NCBI GenBank assembly: GCA_038135065.1 | Contig: JAYPWI010000024.1 | Span: 1-54,940 of the forward strand | Direction of reading: 5' to 3' | Length of the DNA stretch: 54,940 nt | Origin: JAYPWI01 sp038135065 | Lineage (GTDB): Bacteria; Actinomycetota; Acidimicrobiia; Acidimicrobiales; Poriferisodalaceae | Part shown: piece by piece, positions 8,037 to 16,213 of the stretch | How positions within the stretch are numbered: the stretch's first letter is position 1 | Layout: each line of letters begins with the position of its first letter | Position numbers and translations under genes: made by a program | Notes under the pieces: model-generated | What the model saw: the letters and a program-made list of their open reading frames with translations, nothing else | The model's database searches: none | Told to the model about the DNA's origin: nothing

Positions 8037-9602
8037 ATGAGCCGACGCATCGAGGTCGAGCTGACGAGTCAGCGAGACGACGGAACCTGGACCTGGCGAG
8101 CGGCCGGTGCCAAACAGCCCAAGGGGGTGCTCGACGGTGCCTTGCTCCACCAGGGCGCCTCGGTTGGCGACGTTGTACGGGTCGAGGCTGATGTCGAGAT
8201 CGACGGGATCTTCGTCACAGCCGTGATGCCACAAAAGGCGCGCAGCGGCCGCCCGGAGCCCGAACGGATCGAGCTGCAGGGAAGCCGCCATGTCGAGGGT
8301 GTGACGACACAGCTCGTCCCCGGCCGCAAGGAACGCGGTGAGGGACGGTCGCGAGGCCGGGGCGGTGACGGCCGCCGTGGCGAGCGCGGCGACCGGAACG
8401 ATCGAGGCAATCGGGAGCGTGGCCAGCGAGAAGGACGTTCCGACAACCAGAGGGAGCGCGGGAACAACCGGAACGACGGAGACCGGGGACCCCGTCGCCG
8501 CGACGGGGACCGCCGGCGGGACAGCGCACCAGCACGACCCCGTCCCAAGAAGCTCCGTCCTGGCCAGACCAACCGGCGGGCCTTCGTCGATGGGTTGCCG
8601 GAGGAACAGCGAGTCATCGCCGAGACGTTGATCCGAGGCGGGATTGCGGCCGTGCGCCAGGAGATCGAGGCACAGAATGCACGTGCTGCATCCGAGGGCG
8701 GACCAGAGGTAGCAGCCGGTCCGCTCGTGGCTCTGGCCGAATCTCTGCTTCCTGGGCTACGGCAGGCCGAGTGGCGAGATCGAGCCGAGGCAGCCATTGC
8801 CGGGATCGAGGAGATCGACCTTCGGGACCTCCGGGCCGTGCTCGTGGGAGCCGAGGACGAGGCCCGTGATCCTGAAGCGCGGGCGATGGCCGATCAACTT
8901 CGCGAGGGACTCAATAACCGAGTCGAACGGGCCCAAACCGAGTGGCATGCAGAATTGCGGACGATCCTGGGCGAGGGTCGAGTGGTTCGAGCGCTACGTC
9001 TTGCCAGCCGCCCACCCAAGGCGGGCGCACCCCTACCCCCCGACATTGCAGAGCAACTCGCAGCTCAAGCCAACGAAGCGCTCATCGGCGAGATCACCCA
9101 GCAACGGCTGGCAATCGTTCTCGAGGCAGTGGCCTTCTCGCCCATCCGACCCTACGTCGTCTTGCCGGCCGTGCCCGAGAATCCCGAGCCCGAACTCCTC
9201 GAGACGGTGCAGAAGATCGCAGACCGGCTTCCCGAGATCGCCCAGCGCTTCGGCATCACACCCACACAGCGAAAGCGTGGTCGCGGCCGTGGGCCGCGCA
9301 GGACGCCGGGCCCCGGTCCCGCCGAGGATTCCGACGCACAGGACGCGGCCTCCGGTCCGACAGAGCCGAACCCGGACTCCGACGGTCCCCAGTCCATCGA
9401 GCCGCAAGCCGCCACGGACACAGCACCTGACGCGCAAGGCGAGGGAGGCTCGGGTGAGCCTGCTTCGAGCCCAGCGAGCGATCCCGAGGTGATCGCTGAC
9501 GCAGATGCGGACCGGGAGTCCGAAGGGTCGGAGGCCGTTGCGCCCACTGCCGAGGCTGACGGGCACCAAGGGGCCGCTGAAGAGGACCCCGCAGGAAACT
9601 GA
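8037..9602 (+). CDS. Uncharacterised Arg/Gly-rich protein with N-terminal beta domain and acidic tail
   Basis: I do not recognise a named family for this protein of about 521 residues. Four zones are visible. Residues 1-75 are a beta-rich, OB-fold/TRAM-like stretch containing GASVGDVVRVEADVEIDG. Residues about 95-175 are strongly RG/RD/N-rich, like nucleic-acid-binding low-complexity tails. Residues about 180-420 are helical and conserved-looking, starting RPGQTNRRAFVDGLPEEQR. Residues 430-521 are an acidic, Pro/Ala-rich tail. The start at 8037 (MSRRIEVEL) has GGAG eight bases upstream; the frame also opens at 7914, but that segment looks non-coding. The gene is divergent from parC. An RNA- or DNA-binding role is inferred from composition only. 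Confidence 0.72.
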   Translation: MSRRIEVELTSQRDDGTWTWRAAGAKQPKGVLDGALLHQGASVGDVVRVEADVEIDGIFVTAVMPQKARSGRPEPERIELQGSRHVEGVTTQLVPGRKERGEGRSRGRGGDGRRGERGDRNDRGNRERGQREGRSDNQRERGNNRNDGDRGPRRRDGDRRRDSAPARPRPKKLRPGQTNRRAFVDGLPEEQRVIAETLIRGGIAAVRQEIEAQNARAASEGGPEVAAGPLVALAESLLPGLRQAEWRDRAEAAIAGIEEIDLRDLRAVLVGAEDEARDPEARAMADQLREGLNNRVERAQTEWHAELRTILGEGRVVRALRLASRPPKAGAPLPPDIAEQLAAQANEALIGEITQQRLAIVLEAVAFSPIRPYVVLPAVPENPEPELLETVQKIADRLPEIAQRFGITPTQRKRGRGRGPRRTPGPGPAEDSDAQDAASGPTEPNPDSDGPQSIEPQAATDTAPDAQGEGGSGEPASSPASDPEVIADADADRESEGSEAVAPTAEADGHQGAAEEDPAGN

Positions 9603-9614
9603 CGCCGCGGAGGT

Positions 9615-9779
9615 TTAGGGACTCGTCACCTCAGACCCCTGCACCCGGCTGGCGACGCTGACATCCCACGCGTGACCACAAGAGGTGCACCGGCACATCT
9701 CTACAGCCAGTGTCGCCACATAGATCCTCCGGACCTCCTCGGCCTCGCACCGAGGGCACGCTGACGTCGGGTCTGCCAT
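9615..9779 (-). CDS. Small zinc-ribbon protein (54 aa)
   Basis: This short ORF begins MADPTSACPRC and carries two CxxC knuckles (Cys8/Cys11 and Cys31/Cys34, the latter in CTSCGHAW). That spacing is typical of a rubredoxin-like or transcription-factor-type zinc ribbon. It is the last gene of a minus-strand run (DUF8129-like - GNAT - Nudix - this gene), 47 bases after the Nudix stop. The reading frame extends to 10049, but that part is antisense to Nudix coding sequence and is rejected. Function unknown; a zinc-binding structural or regulatory role is inferred. Confidence 0.6.
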   Translation of the reverse strand: MADPTSACPRCEAEEVRRIYVATLAVEMCRCTSCGHAWDVSVASRVQGSEVTSP

Positions 9780-9826
9780 GTGTTCCGATCGGCGGCGGTG
9801 CGCGCGTTGTGAGGACGTTCGATGCG

Positions 9827-10234
9827 TCAGGTCCCGCTGTCGTCGAGGATCCCATGCTCGACCAGAAAGGCCTCCACCCCCGAAGCAAGGGGGAGAGAGC
9901 GGACCATGTCCAAAGGGACGAACATCGCGGCGGCAGCATCGTCGCCCGCGACGGGCTCGAGCCCAGGATCGACCTCCACCTCGAAGTCGAAGATCACGAA
10001 GTGGAAATCGTCCCCAATCCGCTCCAGCCAACCAACGAGAGGACCGCACCTTCCAACCAAACCGGTCTCCTCGGCTAGTTCACGCTCGACAGCCGATGTG
10101 AGACTCTCGCCCCGCTCGACTCGCCCACCGGGAACCGACCACAACCCACGTCCGGGCTCGTGGCCCCGTTGGACAAGGAGAAGGCGATCTGCGTCGACGA
10201 CCACCGCGCCAACGCACAGTTCGGGCCTCGTCAC
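9827..10234 (-). CDS. NUDIX hydrolase
   Basis: This 135-residue single-domain Nudix hydrolase has a complete Nudix box (Gx5Ex7REUXEExGU) at about residues 37-59, including GGRVERGES and RELAEETG; the REUXEE acidic residues bind Mg. The family cleaves nucleoside diphosphates linked to another moiety, such as 8-oxo-dGTP, ADP-ribose or NADH. The LWSVPGG and C-terminal FVPLDMVRSLPL features resemble MutT/ADP-ribose-pyrophosphatase-like members, but the substrate cannot be assigned. The GTG start overlaps the stop of the GNAT gene (GTGA), so the two are translationally coupled. Confidence 0.9.
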   Translation of the reverse strand: MTRPELCVGAVVVDADRLLLVQRGHEPGRGLWSVPGGRVERGESLTSAVERELAEETGLVGRCGPLVGWLERIGDDFHFVIFDFEVEVDPGLEPVAGDDAAAAMFVPLDMVRSLPLASGVEAFLVEHGILDDSGT

Positions 10235-10722
10235 TCCGCCTCGTCGCCTGAACCTGCGGCGAGTCGGTGGTGAACCACCAGGAGGCGCGCAGTGAAGCCG
10301 AACGTTTCGAAAAAGTTCTTAGTGGTCCGATTGCCAGGCAGGGCGATGGCGTCGACCCCCGTGCACTGACGGTCACGACACCACTCCACCATCGCGTTGA
10401 TGAGAAGCTCCCCAACGGCCACCTCCCGGGCATCGGGTTCCACGAAGAGGTCAGTCACCCTCCCAAGGACTTCGCCGTCCGCCAGGACCTCGAGTTCGCA
10501 GCAGCCGAATCCGACGATCACCTCGTCGAGTGTCCCGACCCAGAGTTCGGCATCGGGGTCGTGGAAGGTGCGCTCCAAACTCATACGGTACGGCCGAGGC
10601 CGGATTTCCCGTTGCGCCCAGATGTACCCACCGCGACTGTCGATCTGTTCGTCGACCGCCTGCTGCGTCAGTGCCGCAAGCACATCGAGGTCACCGAGGT
10701 TGGCGGTGCGTACTCCCTCCAT
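10231..10722 (-). CDS. GNAT family N-acetyltransferase
   Basis: This protein of about 163 residues has the GNAT fold. A central LGRVTDLFVEPDAREVAVGELLINAM stretch contains the beta4-alpha3 acetyl-CoA region, followed by a conserved GNRTTKNFFETFGFTAR segment typical of motif B. The canonical Q/RxxGxG/A loop is degenerate (REVAVGE). GNAT enzymes transfer acetyl from acetyl-CoA to an amine; the substrate is unknown. The ATG at 10722 overlaps the upstream stop by one base (TGATG). A GTG one codon earlier (10725) would give a GTGA overlap and one more residue. It lies between the DUF8129-like gene and the Nudix gene in one transcription unit. Confidence 0.8.
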   Translation of the reverse strand: MEGVRTANLGDLDVLAALTQQAVDEQIDSRGGYIWAQREIRPRPYRMSLERTFHDPDAELWVGTLDEVIVGFGCCELEVLADGEVLGRVTDLFVEPDAREVAVGELLINAMVEWCRDRQCTGVDAIALPGNRTTKNFFETFGFTARLLVVHHRLAAGSGDEAE

Positions 10723-11255
10723 CACGTCTGCCCGTCCCGGTCGAGCTCTTCCAGACGCTCCAGACGGCCCAGGATGGTCCGTCGTGCGCGGCCGGCCTGC
10801 TCGTGACGTTTGACCACACTGCGTTGCTCAGGACTGAGATCTCCGAGCAGGGGCACGATCTCGGATGCCGTCATGGCGTCGTAGCCGACGATGGCCGCTG
10901 CGATCTCGGCGTCAGCGGAGTCCTCGGCGCGTTCGCCCGACCCTGCGTCCGTGGGCCCTGCCGCCACGTGGGAAGCACCCTCGTCTTGCGTTGCGGGCTC
11001 GGCTGGCTCGGTGAGTACACCCATAGCAAGCAGGAGATCACGAAGCTCCTCGACGTAGCTGCGTGCTCGGGAAGCCAGTTGATCTGCCGTGAACTCACCT
11101 ACAGCCCGGTACCCGGCCCCCGAGGTATGCACAGCCGATCGACCTCGCTCGACGAGGGCCGGGAACTGCTCTCGCACGAGACTTGCCACCCCAAGCGGTG
11201 CGTACACCATCGCATCGAGCAGTTCGGTCAGTGGAGATCCATCGTCCTTGGTCAC
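10722..11255 (-). CDS. Conserved actinobacterial protein, lipid-droplet-associated/DUF8129-like
   Basis: This 177-residue protein has an N-terminal hydrophobic/amphipathic region (MVYAPLGVASLVREQFPALVERG) resembling the membrane-surface segment of mycobacterial lipid-droplet-associated proteins. After a low-complexity Ala/Glu/Asp linker comes a C-terminal helical domain (IVGYDAMTASEIVPLLGDLS, then EQAGRARRTILGRLERLE). That domain is widespread in actinobacteria and occurs at the end of many otherwise unrelated proteins. The start is a GTG at 11255 with no good Shine-Dalgarno. It is the first gene of the run leading to GNAT and Nudix. Any function in lipid storage is inference from resemblance. 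Confidence 0.62.
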   Translation of the reverse strand: MTKDDGSPLTELLDAMVYAPLGVASLVREQFPALVERGRSAVHTSGAGYRAVGEFTADQLASRARSYVEELRDLLLAMGVLTEPAEPATQDEGASHVAAGPTDAGSGERAEDSADAEIAAAIVGYDAMTASEIVPLLGDLSPEQRSVVKRHEQAGRARRTILGRLERLEELDRDGQT

Positions 11256-11304
11256 CCCTTGATGATCGCATGCCCACTCGCACCGACCACTACCACTGCA
11301 GGGG

Positions 11305-12906
11305 TCAGCTGCCGGAACGGCGCTCCTCGAGCGCCTGTTCTGCTGCGAGGCGACCGTCGGTGCCTGCCGAGAGGTCCATGTGCACCATCATCTCGGCCAA
11401 TACCCGGTGGCCAGCTACCTCGGCTATCTGCCGGTACATCGCCTGGGCAACCCGACGGTAGGTCGGGTGTCCAGACGGTTGGGAGCGCAACTCCAGCATG
11501 TGCATGGCTTCTCGCACGTTGAACTGCATGCTGTAGCGCAAGCGATAGGCCATCGACACGGCATAGGGGGCCTGTGCAGGCAGCGTGGTGATCATTGCGT
11601 CGTAGAGGGACGCCGACCGCTCCATCACGGCGTGAAACCGCTCTGCGAGGCCTGCGGCCTCGACGGCGTCGGGAACCTCGTATCCGTGATCCGGTGTCAG
11701 CGCCTGCCACTCGATCGTCAACATCCGGTGACGTTGCAGATCTCGGAAGCTGCCGTAGTCCGACAGCACGTCGAAGCGGTAGTCGACCCGCTCCAGGGCG
11801 CGCCCCGGCCGGTGACGACGATTTGCCCTGTCACCGACATATGCGCGAACCAACCCGACCCGATCCTCGGCCGACATCGCGTCGACGACATCGCGCAGCT
11901 GATGCTCGGGAAGCTGTGTGTGGCTGTACAGCATGGCGGCCAACACCTTGGACTCGGCATCGGGATCGAAGTCGACCAGGGTCACCTCTTCGACGTCGTC
12001 GGGTTCCTGGTCGGCCACCAGGGCATCAGCGAACGCCTCGGTCCGCGTCCGCGCCGCTGCCAGGTACTCGCTCCACTGCCCGCCCCGATCGGGCAGATCG
12101 ACCCGCCGAAGGAAGGAAGGAATGACCTTTCGGAGTTCGGTCAGCATGAGGTCTGCATACGACCGCGCTTCGGGCAGCGGGTGGGACCGCATGCGCAGGA
12201 GGAGGGCCTCATAGGCCTGACCCGTCCCGTAGATCCCCACGTTCGACAAGCTGGCAGCTGGCAGAAGACCGCGAGCAGCGTCGAACGCCTTCGCCCGGAT
12301 GGTCTGCCGGTAGGCAAGATCTCCGACCCCTTCGTCACGACGGTGCTGTGCCCGAAAGACGTCCTGTAGAGGTCCAAGACATTCGGCGTAGGTATCAAAG
12401 ACACGGTCCATGTCGCCCACGTAGCGAGTGCCCAGCGGTGAGGCCAGCACCTCGGGGTCACGGTGGTAGCGGTATCTGCCTTCGAGACGGGAGTCGTACG
12501 CGAGATAGCGGGTGGACTGTTCGAGGTAGGACATCAACCGTCCCCACTCGAGCACCTTGGTCAAGACGTTCGATGCCTGCTCACACGCCAAGTGGACTCC
12601 GCCCAACTGGGCCACGGAGTCGTCCCCATACTCGAAGAAGACTTTGCGGTAGAGCTCCTCCGCTCGGGCGAGGCCGACCGTGGCATCGACGGTCTCGTCG
12701 CCCGAAATGTCGAGATCGTCGACGAACTCGTCGAGGAACAGACGCCTGAGGCTCTTGTGGGTGCGGCTGTAGCGAGCAAACAGCGCTCCCTTCACTACTT
12801 CAGGAAGATTTACCAGTGCGAACACAGGCTGATCGAGATTGGTGAAGTATCGACGGAGGATCTCCGCCTCCTCACCGCTGAAGGTCTCGACTGCGTAGTT
12901 GTTCAC
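11305..12906 (-). CDS. Tandem two-domain ThyX-like protein (FAD-dependent thymidylate synthase family)
   Basis: This 533-residue protein is about twice the usual ThyX length. Both halves show ThyX-like segments. Residues 121-134 (WGRLMSYLEQSTRY) match the second part of the signature RHRxxSxNExSxRY but have lost the first Arg and His, and Leu replaces Asn. Residues 392-408 keep the RHR start but not the S-NE-S-RY end. Both halves also have the downstream helical block seen in ThyX (EALLLRMRSHPLPEARSYAD and REAMHMLELRSQPSGHPTYR). ThyX makes dTMP from dUMP with FAD and methylenetetrahydrofolate. Whether this fused form is active is uncertain. The start is GTG with no Shine-Dalgarno; a palindrome lies upstream at 12972-12987. 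Confidence 0.8.
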   Translation of the reverse strand: MNNYAVETFSGEEAEILRRYFTNLDQPVFALVNLPEVVKGALFARYSRTHKSLRRLFLDEFVDDLDISGDETVDATVGLARAEELYRKVFFEYGDDSVAQLGGVHLACEQASNVLTKVLEWGRLMSYLEQSTRYLAYDSRLEGRYRYHRDPEVLASPLGTRYVGDMDRVFDTYAECLGPLQDVFRAQHRRDEGVGDLAYRQTIRAKAFDAARGLLPAASLSNVGIYGTGQAYEALLLRMRSHPLPEARSYADLMLTELRKVIPSFLRRVDLPDRGGQWSEYLAAARTRTEAFADALVADQEPDDVEEVTLVDFDPDAESKVLAAMLYSHTQLPEHQLRDVVDAMSAEDRVGLVRAYVGDRANRRHRPGRALERVDYRFDVLSDYGSFRDLQRHRMLTIEWQALTPDHGYEVPDAVEAAGLAERFHAVMERSASLYDAMITTLPAQAPYAVSMAYRLRYSMQFNVREAMHMLELRSQPSGHPTYRRVAQAMYRQIAEVAGHRVLAEMMVHMDLSAGTDGRLAAEQALEERRSGS

Positions 12907-12971
12907 GAACTGAGCGGGCGGACCACGGAGTCGACGGGCCCGACGTCGACCTGATGATCGTACGGCTCAGG

Positions 12972-12987
12972 GCGCGCTGCAGCGCGC
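12972..12987 (-). terminator. Perfect 16-bp palindrome between the DAGK-like gene and the ThyX-like gene
   Basis: GCGCGCTGCAGCGCGC can fold as a 6-bp all-GC stem with a TGCA loop, 18 bases after the DAGK-like stop on the minus strand. There is no T-tract. It may terminate the tatA-tatC-helY-DAGK transcript before thyX. A TACGAT -10-like box follows at about 12956-12961, consistent with a separate thyX promoter. Confidence 0.4.
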
Positions 12988-13004
12988 ATACCCAGCGGTT
13001 CTGC

Positions 13005-13619
13005 TCAGACCACGACGGTAAGAGCGTCCGACTCCAGAGCCACCTCGATGTCCTGCGCCGCACCGACCCGCTCACCGTCGAGCCATACGCTGGTCGGGCG
13101 GCTCAATTGGATGTCGTAGCGGTTCGTTCGGAAACTCCGGATATCGGGGTGTGGAAGATGGTCGCCAGTCACCAACCGGCGGCGGGCCAGCCAACGCTGA
13201 CCAGCTGACAGCGACCCGTCGACGATGTCGAGCAACCCGTCGTTGGGATGCGCTCGCGGGGCAATGCGCCACGGACCACACCATTCGACGTTCATCACCG
13301 CGATCACCCTCCCCCACCACCATGAGTGACGGATGATGCAGTGCGCGACGAAGACGCGTTCCACGCCGTCGAGCCGTACGACGCCCAGATCGCAGGGTGC
13401 CGTGTGGGCAAGGGGACCCCGAAGCCGTTCGCTTCCACCGGTCGGGGCTCCCAACGCCTGCCAGAGGTCGCCTCCGACAAAGCCCAGGTGCGGGGGGCGC
13501 TCGCCCAACCCCCGGCTGGCCTCAACGATCTTTCGCGCTGCGTTGTCGTGCTCCACGATCACACCGTCGCTACTCAACGGCGCGGTCTCGCCCCACTCTT
13601 CACCTCGACGGATGGTCAT
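13005..13619 (-). CDS. Short diacylglycerol-kinase-like (YegS C-terminal domain) protein lacking the GGDGT half
   Basis: This 204-residue protein matches the C-terminal half of the DAGK/YegS/LCB-kinase family. It has a VMNVEWCGPWRIAPRAHPNDG stretch, the DGLLDIVDG motif, and a closing SVWLDGERVG with a beta-sandwich end. The N-terminal ATP-binding domain with GGDGT is absent; residues 40-60 (LGFVGGDLWQALGAP) look like a degenerate remnant. Without the nucleotide-binding half it probably is not a stand-alone kinase and may bind lipid or regulate a partner. It starts with an ATGA overlap on the helY stop and ends the tatA-tatC-helY transcription unit. Family placement is good, function unknown. 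Confidence 0.66.
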   Translation of the reverse strand: MTIRRGEEWGETAPLSSDGVIVEHDNAARKIVEASRGLGERPPHLGFVGGDLWQALGAPTGGSERLRGPLAHTAPCDLGVVRLDGVERVFVAHCIIRHSWWWGRVIAVMNVEWCGPWRIAPRAHPNDGLLDIVDGSLSAGQRWLARRRLVTGDHLPHPDIRSFRTNRYDIQLSRPTSVWLDGERVGAAQDIEVALESDALTVVV

Positions 13620-16213
13620 GTCACCGGATCCTCGGCACCGTCGTCGTTCTCGACGATTCTCGTCGCAGCCGACACGACCCCCCGATCCAACAGGTTCATC
13701 GCCTCTCGAGCCGCTGCACGGGTGGACGGCTGCGGGGTCGCGTCGGCGATCTGGCTGAGGAGGTCGACGACCTGGCGGATATTGCGGACGAAGTCACCGG
13801 GCGGCACGTCCTCGCTCAACACATCCTCCAGCTGATGCCCGCTGGCCCAGCCGTGCGCAGCGCCGAAGAAGGACGGATCGGGTCGCCGGGTCTCGGCCAC
13901 CCCGTGACGCCGCTCCCGGGCCCTCACCTCGTCGCCCAGGCGTAGCAATCGACGAGCAGACGCCGCTACCTCCTCAGAGGGGAACCAAGGGGCGGGGGGT
14001 TCGAGACGGCTACGGTGCTCGTAGGTCAGGAGTGACGCCATCCCGGCGAGGTCGGTGGGAGCCAACCCGTCGAACAGGCCTTCCTCCAAGCCGATAGCCA
14101 CCAGAAGATCGCATTCGTGGAAGATCGACCGGAGCGGCTGCCCCGAATCGGTGAGGTGCCAGCCCTTGGCCAGCCCATAGGTTCCGAGGATCTCGACGAT
14201 CGCGTCGAGAGCTCGCCCCAAGCCCCCTTCCGCTCGGTCGATCCGCTCCTGGAGCGAGGTAACGGTGGCCCGGCTGTTCAACATCCTGCGCCGAACGGCC
14301 TGCACCTCACGCCGCTCGGGGGCCCCGTCGGCGCGCCGTGGCGGTGCGACGGTGATGCCGAGATCCCCGAGATGGGACCGCAGGGTCCGGGCCGCCGCCC
14401 GCTGAAATTCCCGTCGATGAGGGTTGTACGGCTCGGGCAGATCGAGCCGCTCGAGGGCCTCTGGCGGGAGTTGGAAGTCCGAGGCGGTCATCATCATCGT
14501 CTTCCCACGCTGTGTCACGACGCGAAGACGAGCATCACCTCCTCGCCGGCTGCTGGTCCCGATCACCAAGAGCCGCTGCTCACCCTGGTGCCTGGGTTGT
14601 GCGATGACGTCGCCTGGTCGGAGCCGACGAAGGGCCTCCTGCACTGCTGGGAGATCTCCTGTGCTTCCAGCAGTCTCGACGGCATCCGTGGTCCCTCCGA
14701 GCCGTTCCATATCTGCTTCGGCCGCACGCAACTGCTCTTGGGCATCCCTGAGACGTCCGGTCCAGGTGACGATCTGATGATCTGCTCGGAACTGAGCGAA
14801 GGAACGGTGGAGCAGGTCCACGGCAGCGGTGCGAGACCGTGTCGCGACCAGGTTGGCGGCCATGTTGTAGGTGGGACGGAAGGCACTCTCGAGCTCGAAG
14901 TCGGTGCTGGCTACGAGGAGCGCTGTCTCGTCGAAGGAGTGATAAGGACTCCACAGCGTGTACGCGTGGCCGACGGAGTCGATCCCCCGACGTCCGGCCC
15001 GTCCCGTCAACTGGGTGTACTCCCCGGGTGTGAGCACGACATGCCCTTCGCCACGGAAGCGGCTCAACTGCTCCACGACGACCGACCTGGCGGGCATGTT
15101 GATGCCGAGGGCCAAGGTCTCAGTAGCGAACACCACCTGCAACAGGCCTGCCGCGAAGCAGTCTTCCACTGCCTCCTTGAACGGAGGGACCAGACCGGCA
15201 TGGTGGGATGCCACGCCTGCTCGCAGTCCAGCCAACCAGTCGTGATAGCCGAGGAGCGCCAAGTCCTCTTCTGCCAACTCTGCGACGTGCTCCTCGGCGA
15301 TCATCTCGACACGCTGCTGCTCGCGCCCGTCGAGAAAGGAGAGGCCAGCCTCGATGCACTGCCGTACGGCGTCATCACAGCCCTGGCGGGAAAAGATGAA
15401 CACGATGGCTGGTAGCCGTGACCGCTCCTCGAGGTGACGTATCACCTCGAGACGCCTGGGGCGGCCCGGACGGGTACCTCCCCTACGCCGATATTCGCCG
15501 TTCGACTGTCGGCCCGACGAGCGAGCCAGGTACCGCTCGACCTCGGGATTGGGGCGACCGTCGCGGACGGTACGGAACTCCCGGAGGCTACGGCTGCCCT
15601 TTTCGTAGAGCAGAAAATGGTCGTGCAGGGCAACCGGCCGCTGATGTTCGACGACAACGTCGCACCCATCACGCACCTCGCTGATCCAGTCTGCGAGTTC
15701 ACGAGCGTTGCTGACCGTCGCTGAGAGACACACGAGCTGGATCTCGGGCGGGAGTTGGATGATCACTTCCTCCCAGACAGGGCCCCGGTACGGATCCTGC
15801 AGGTAATGCACCTCGTCGAGAACCACCACCCCGAGGTTGTCCAAGAACGGGGAAGCGGCGTAGATCATGTTGCGAAGCACCTCGGTCGTCATGACCACCA
15901 CCGGGGCTTCCGGCCGCACCGCGTTGTCGCCGGTCAGCAGGCCGACGTGTTCGACGCCCAACCAGCCCGAGAGGTCCCGCATCTTCTGGTTCGAAAGGGC
16001 CTTGATGGGCGTCGTGTAGGCCACGGTCCGGCCGAGGGCACGGGCGCGATCGATGGCGTACTCGGCGACCAGGGTCTTGCCCGACGACGTTGGCGCTGCC
16101 ACAAGGACGGATTTCCCAGCGTCGACGACGTCGAAGGCTTCGAGTTGGAACGCGTCGGGCGAGTAGCCCTTCCGGTTGACCAGGTTGCGGCGCAGCAGAG
16201 CGGGATCTGTCAC
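13616..16213 (-). CDS. helY: Ski2-like DEAD/DEAH-box RNA helicase HelY
   Basis: This superfamily 2 helicase has about 865 residues. Visible motifs are the motif I Walker A (APTSSGKT), TPIKALSNQK (Ia), TTEVLRNM (Ib), motif II LDEVHYL, motif III SATVS, IVFIFSRQGC (IV) and QLTGRAGRRGID (VI), followed by the long C-terminal region of the Ski2/Mtr4/HelY group. It probably unwinds structured RNA in decay or rRNA processing. I chose the GTG at 16213, which overlaps the tatC stop (GTGA), over an in-frame start at 16261 that would cover 52 bases of tatC. The order tatA-tatC-helY matches the mycobacterial locus. Confidence 0.92.
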   Translation of the reverse strand: MTDPALLRRNLVNRKGYSPDAFQLEAFDVVDAGKSVLVAAPTSSGKTLVAEYAIDRARALGRTVAYTTPIKALSNQKMRDLSGWLGVEHVGLLTGDNAVRPEAPVVVMTTEVLRNMIYAASPFLDNLGVVVLDEVHYLQDPYRGPVWEEVIIQLPPEIQLVCLSATVSNARELADWISEVRDGCDVVVEHQRPVALHDHFLLYEKGSRSLREFRTVRDGRPNPEVERYLARSSGRQSNGEYRRRGGTRPGRPRRLEVIRHLEERSRLPAIVFIFSRQGCDDAVRQCIEAGLSFLDGREQQRVEMIAEEHVAELAEEDLALLGYHDWLAGLRAGVASHHAGLVPPFKEAVEDCFAAGLLQVVFATETLALGINMPARSVVVEQLSRFRGEGHVVLTPGEYTQLTGRAGRRGIDSVGHAYTLWSPYHSFDETALLVASTDFELESAFRPTYNMAANLVATRSRTAAVDLLHRSFAQFRADHQIVTWTGRLRDAQEQLRAAEADMERLGGTTDAVETAGSTGDLPAVQEALRRLRPGDVIAQPRHQGEQRLLVIGTSSRRGGDARLRVVTQRGKTMMMTASDFQLPPEALERLDLPEPYNPHRREFQRAAARTLRSHLGDLGITVAPPRRADGAPERREVQAVRRRMLNSRATVTSLQERIDRAEGGLGRALDAIVEILGTYGLAKGWHLTDSGQPLRSIFHECDLLVAIGLEEGLFDGLAPTDLAGMASLLTYEHRSRLEPPAPWFPSEEVAASARRLLRLGDEVRARERRHGVAETRRPDPSFFGAAHGWASGHQLEDVLSEDVPPGDFVRNIRQVVDLLSQIADATPQPSTRAAAREAMNLLDRGVVSAATRIVENDDGAEDPVT

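Noticed and set aside
9609..9648. Weak inverted repeat GAGGT/ACCTC between 8037-9602 and the zinc-ribbon gene
   Set aside because: The stem is only 5 bp with a long loop, which is expected by chance in GC-rich sequence; it is not called as a terminator.
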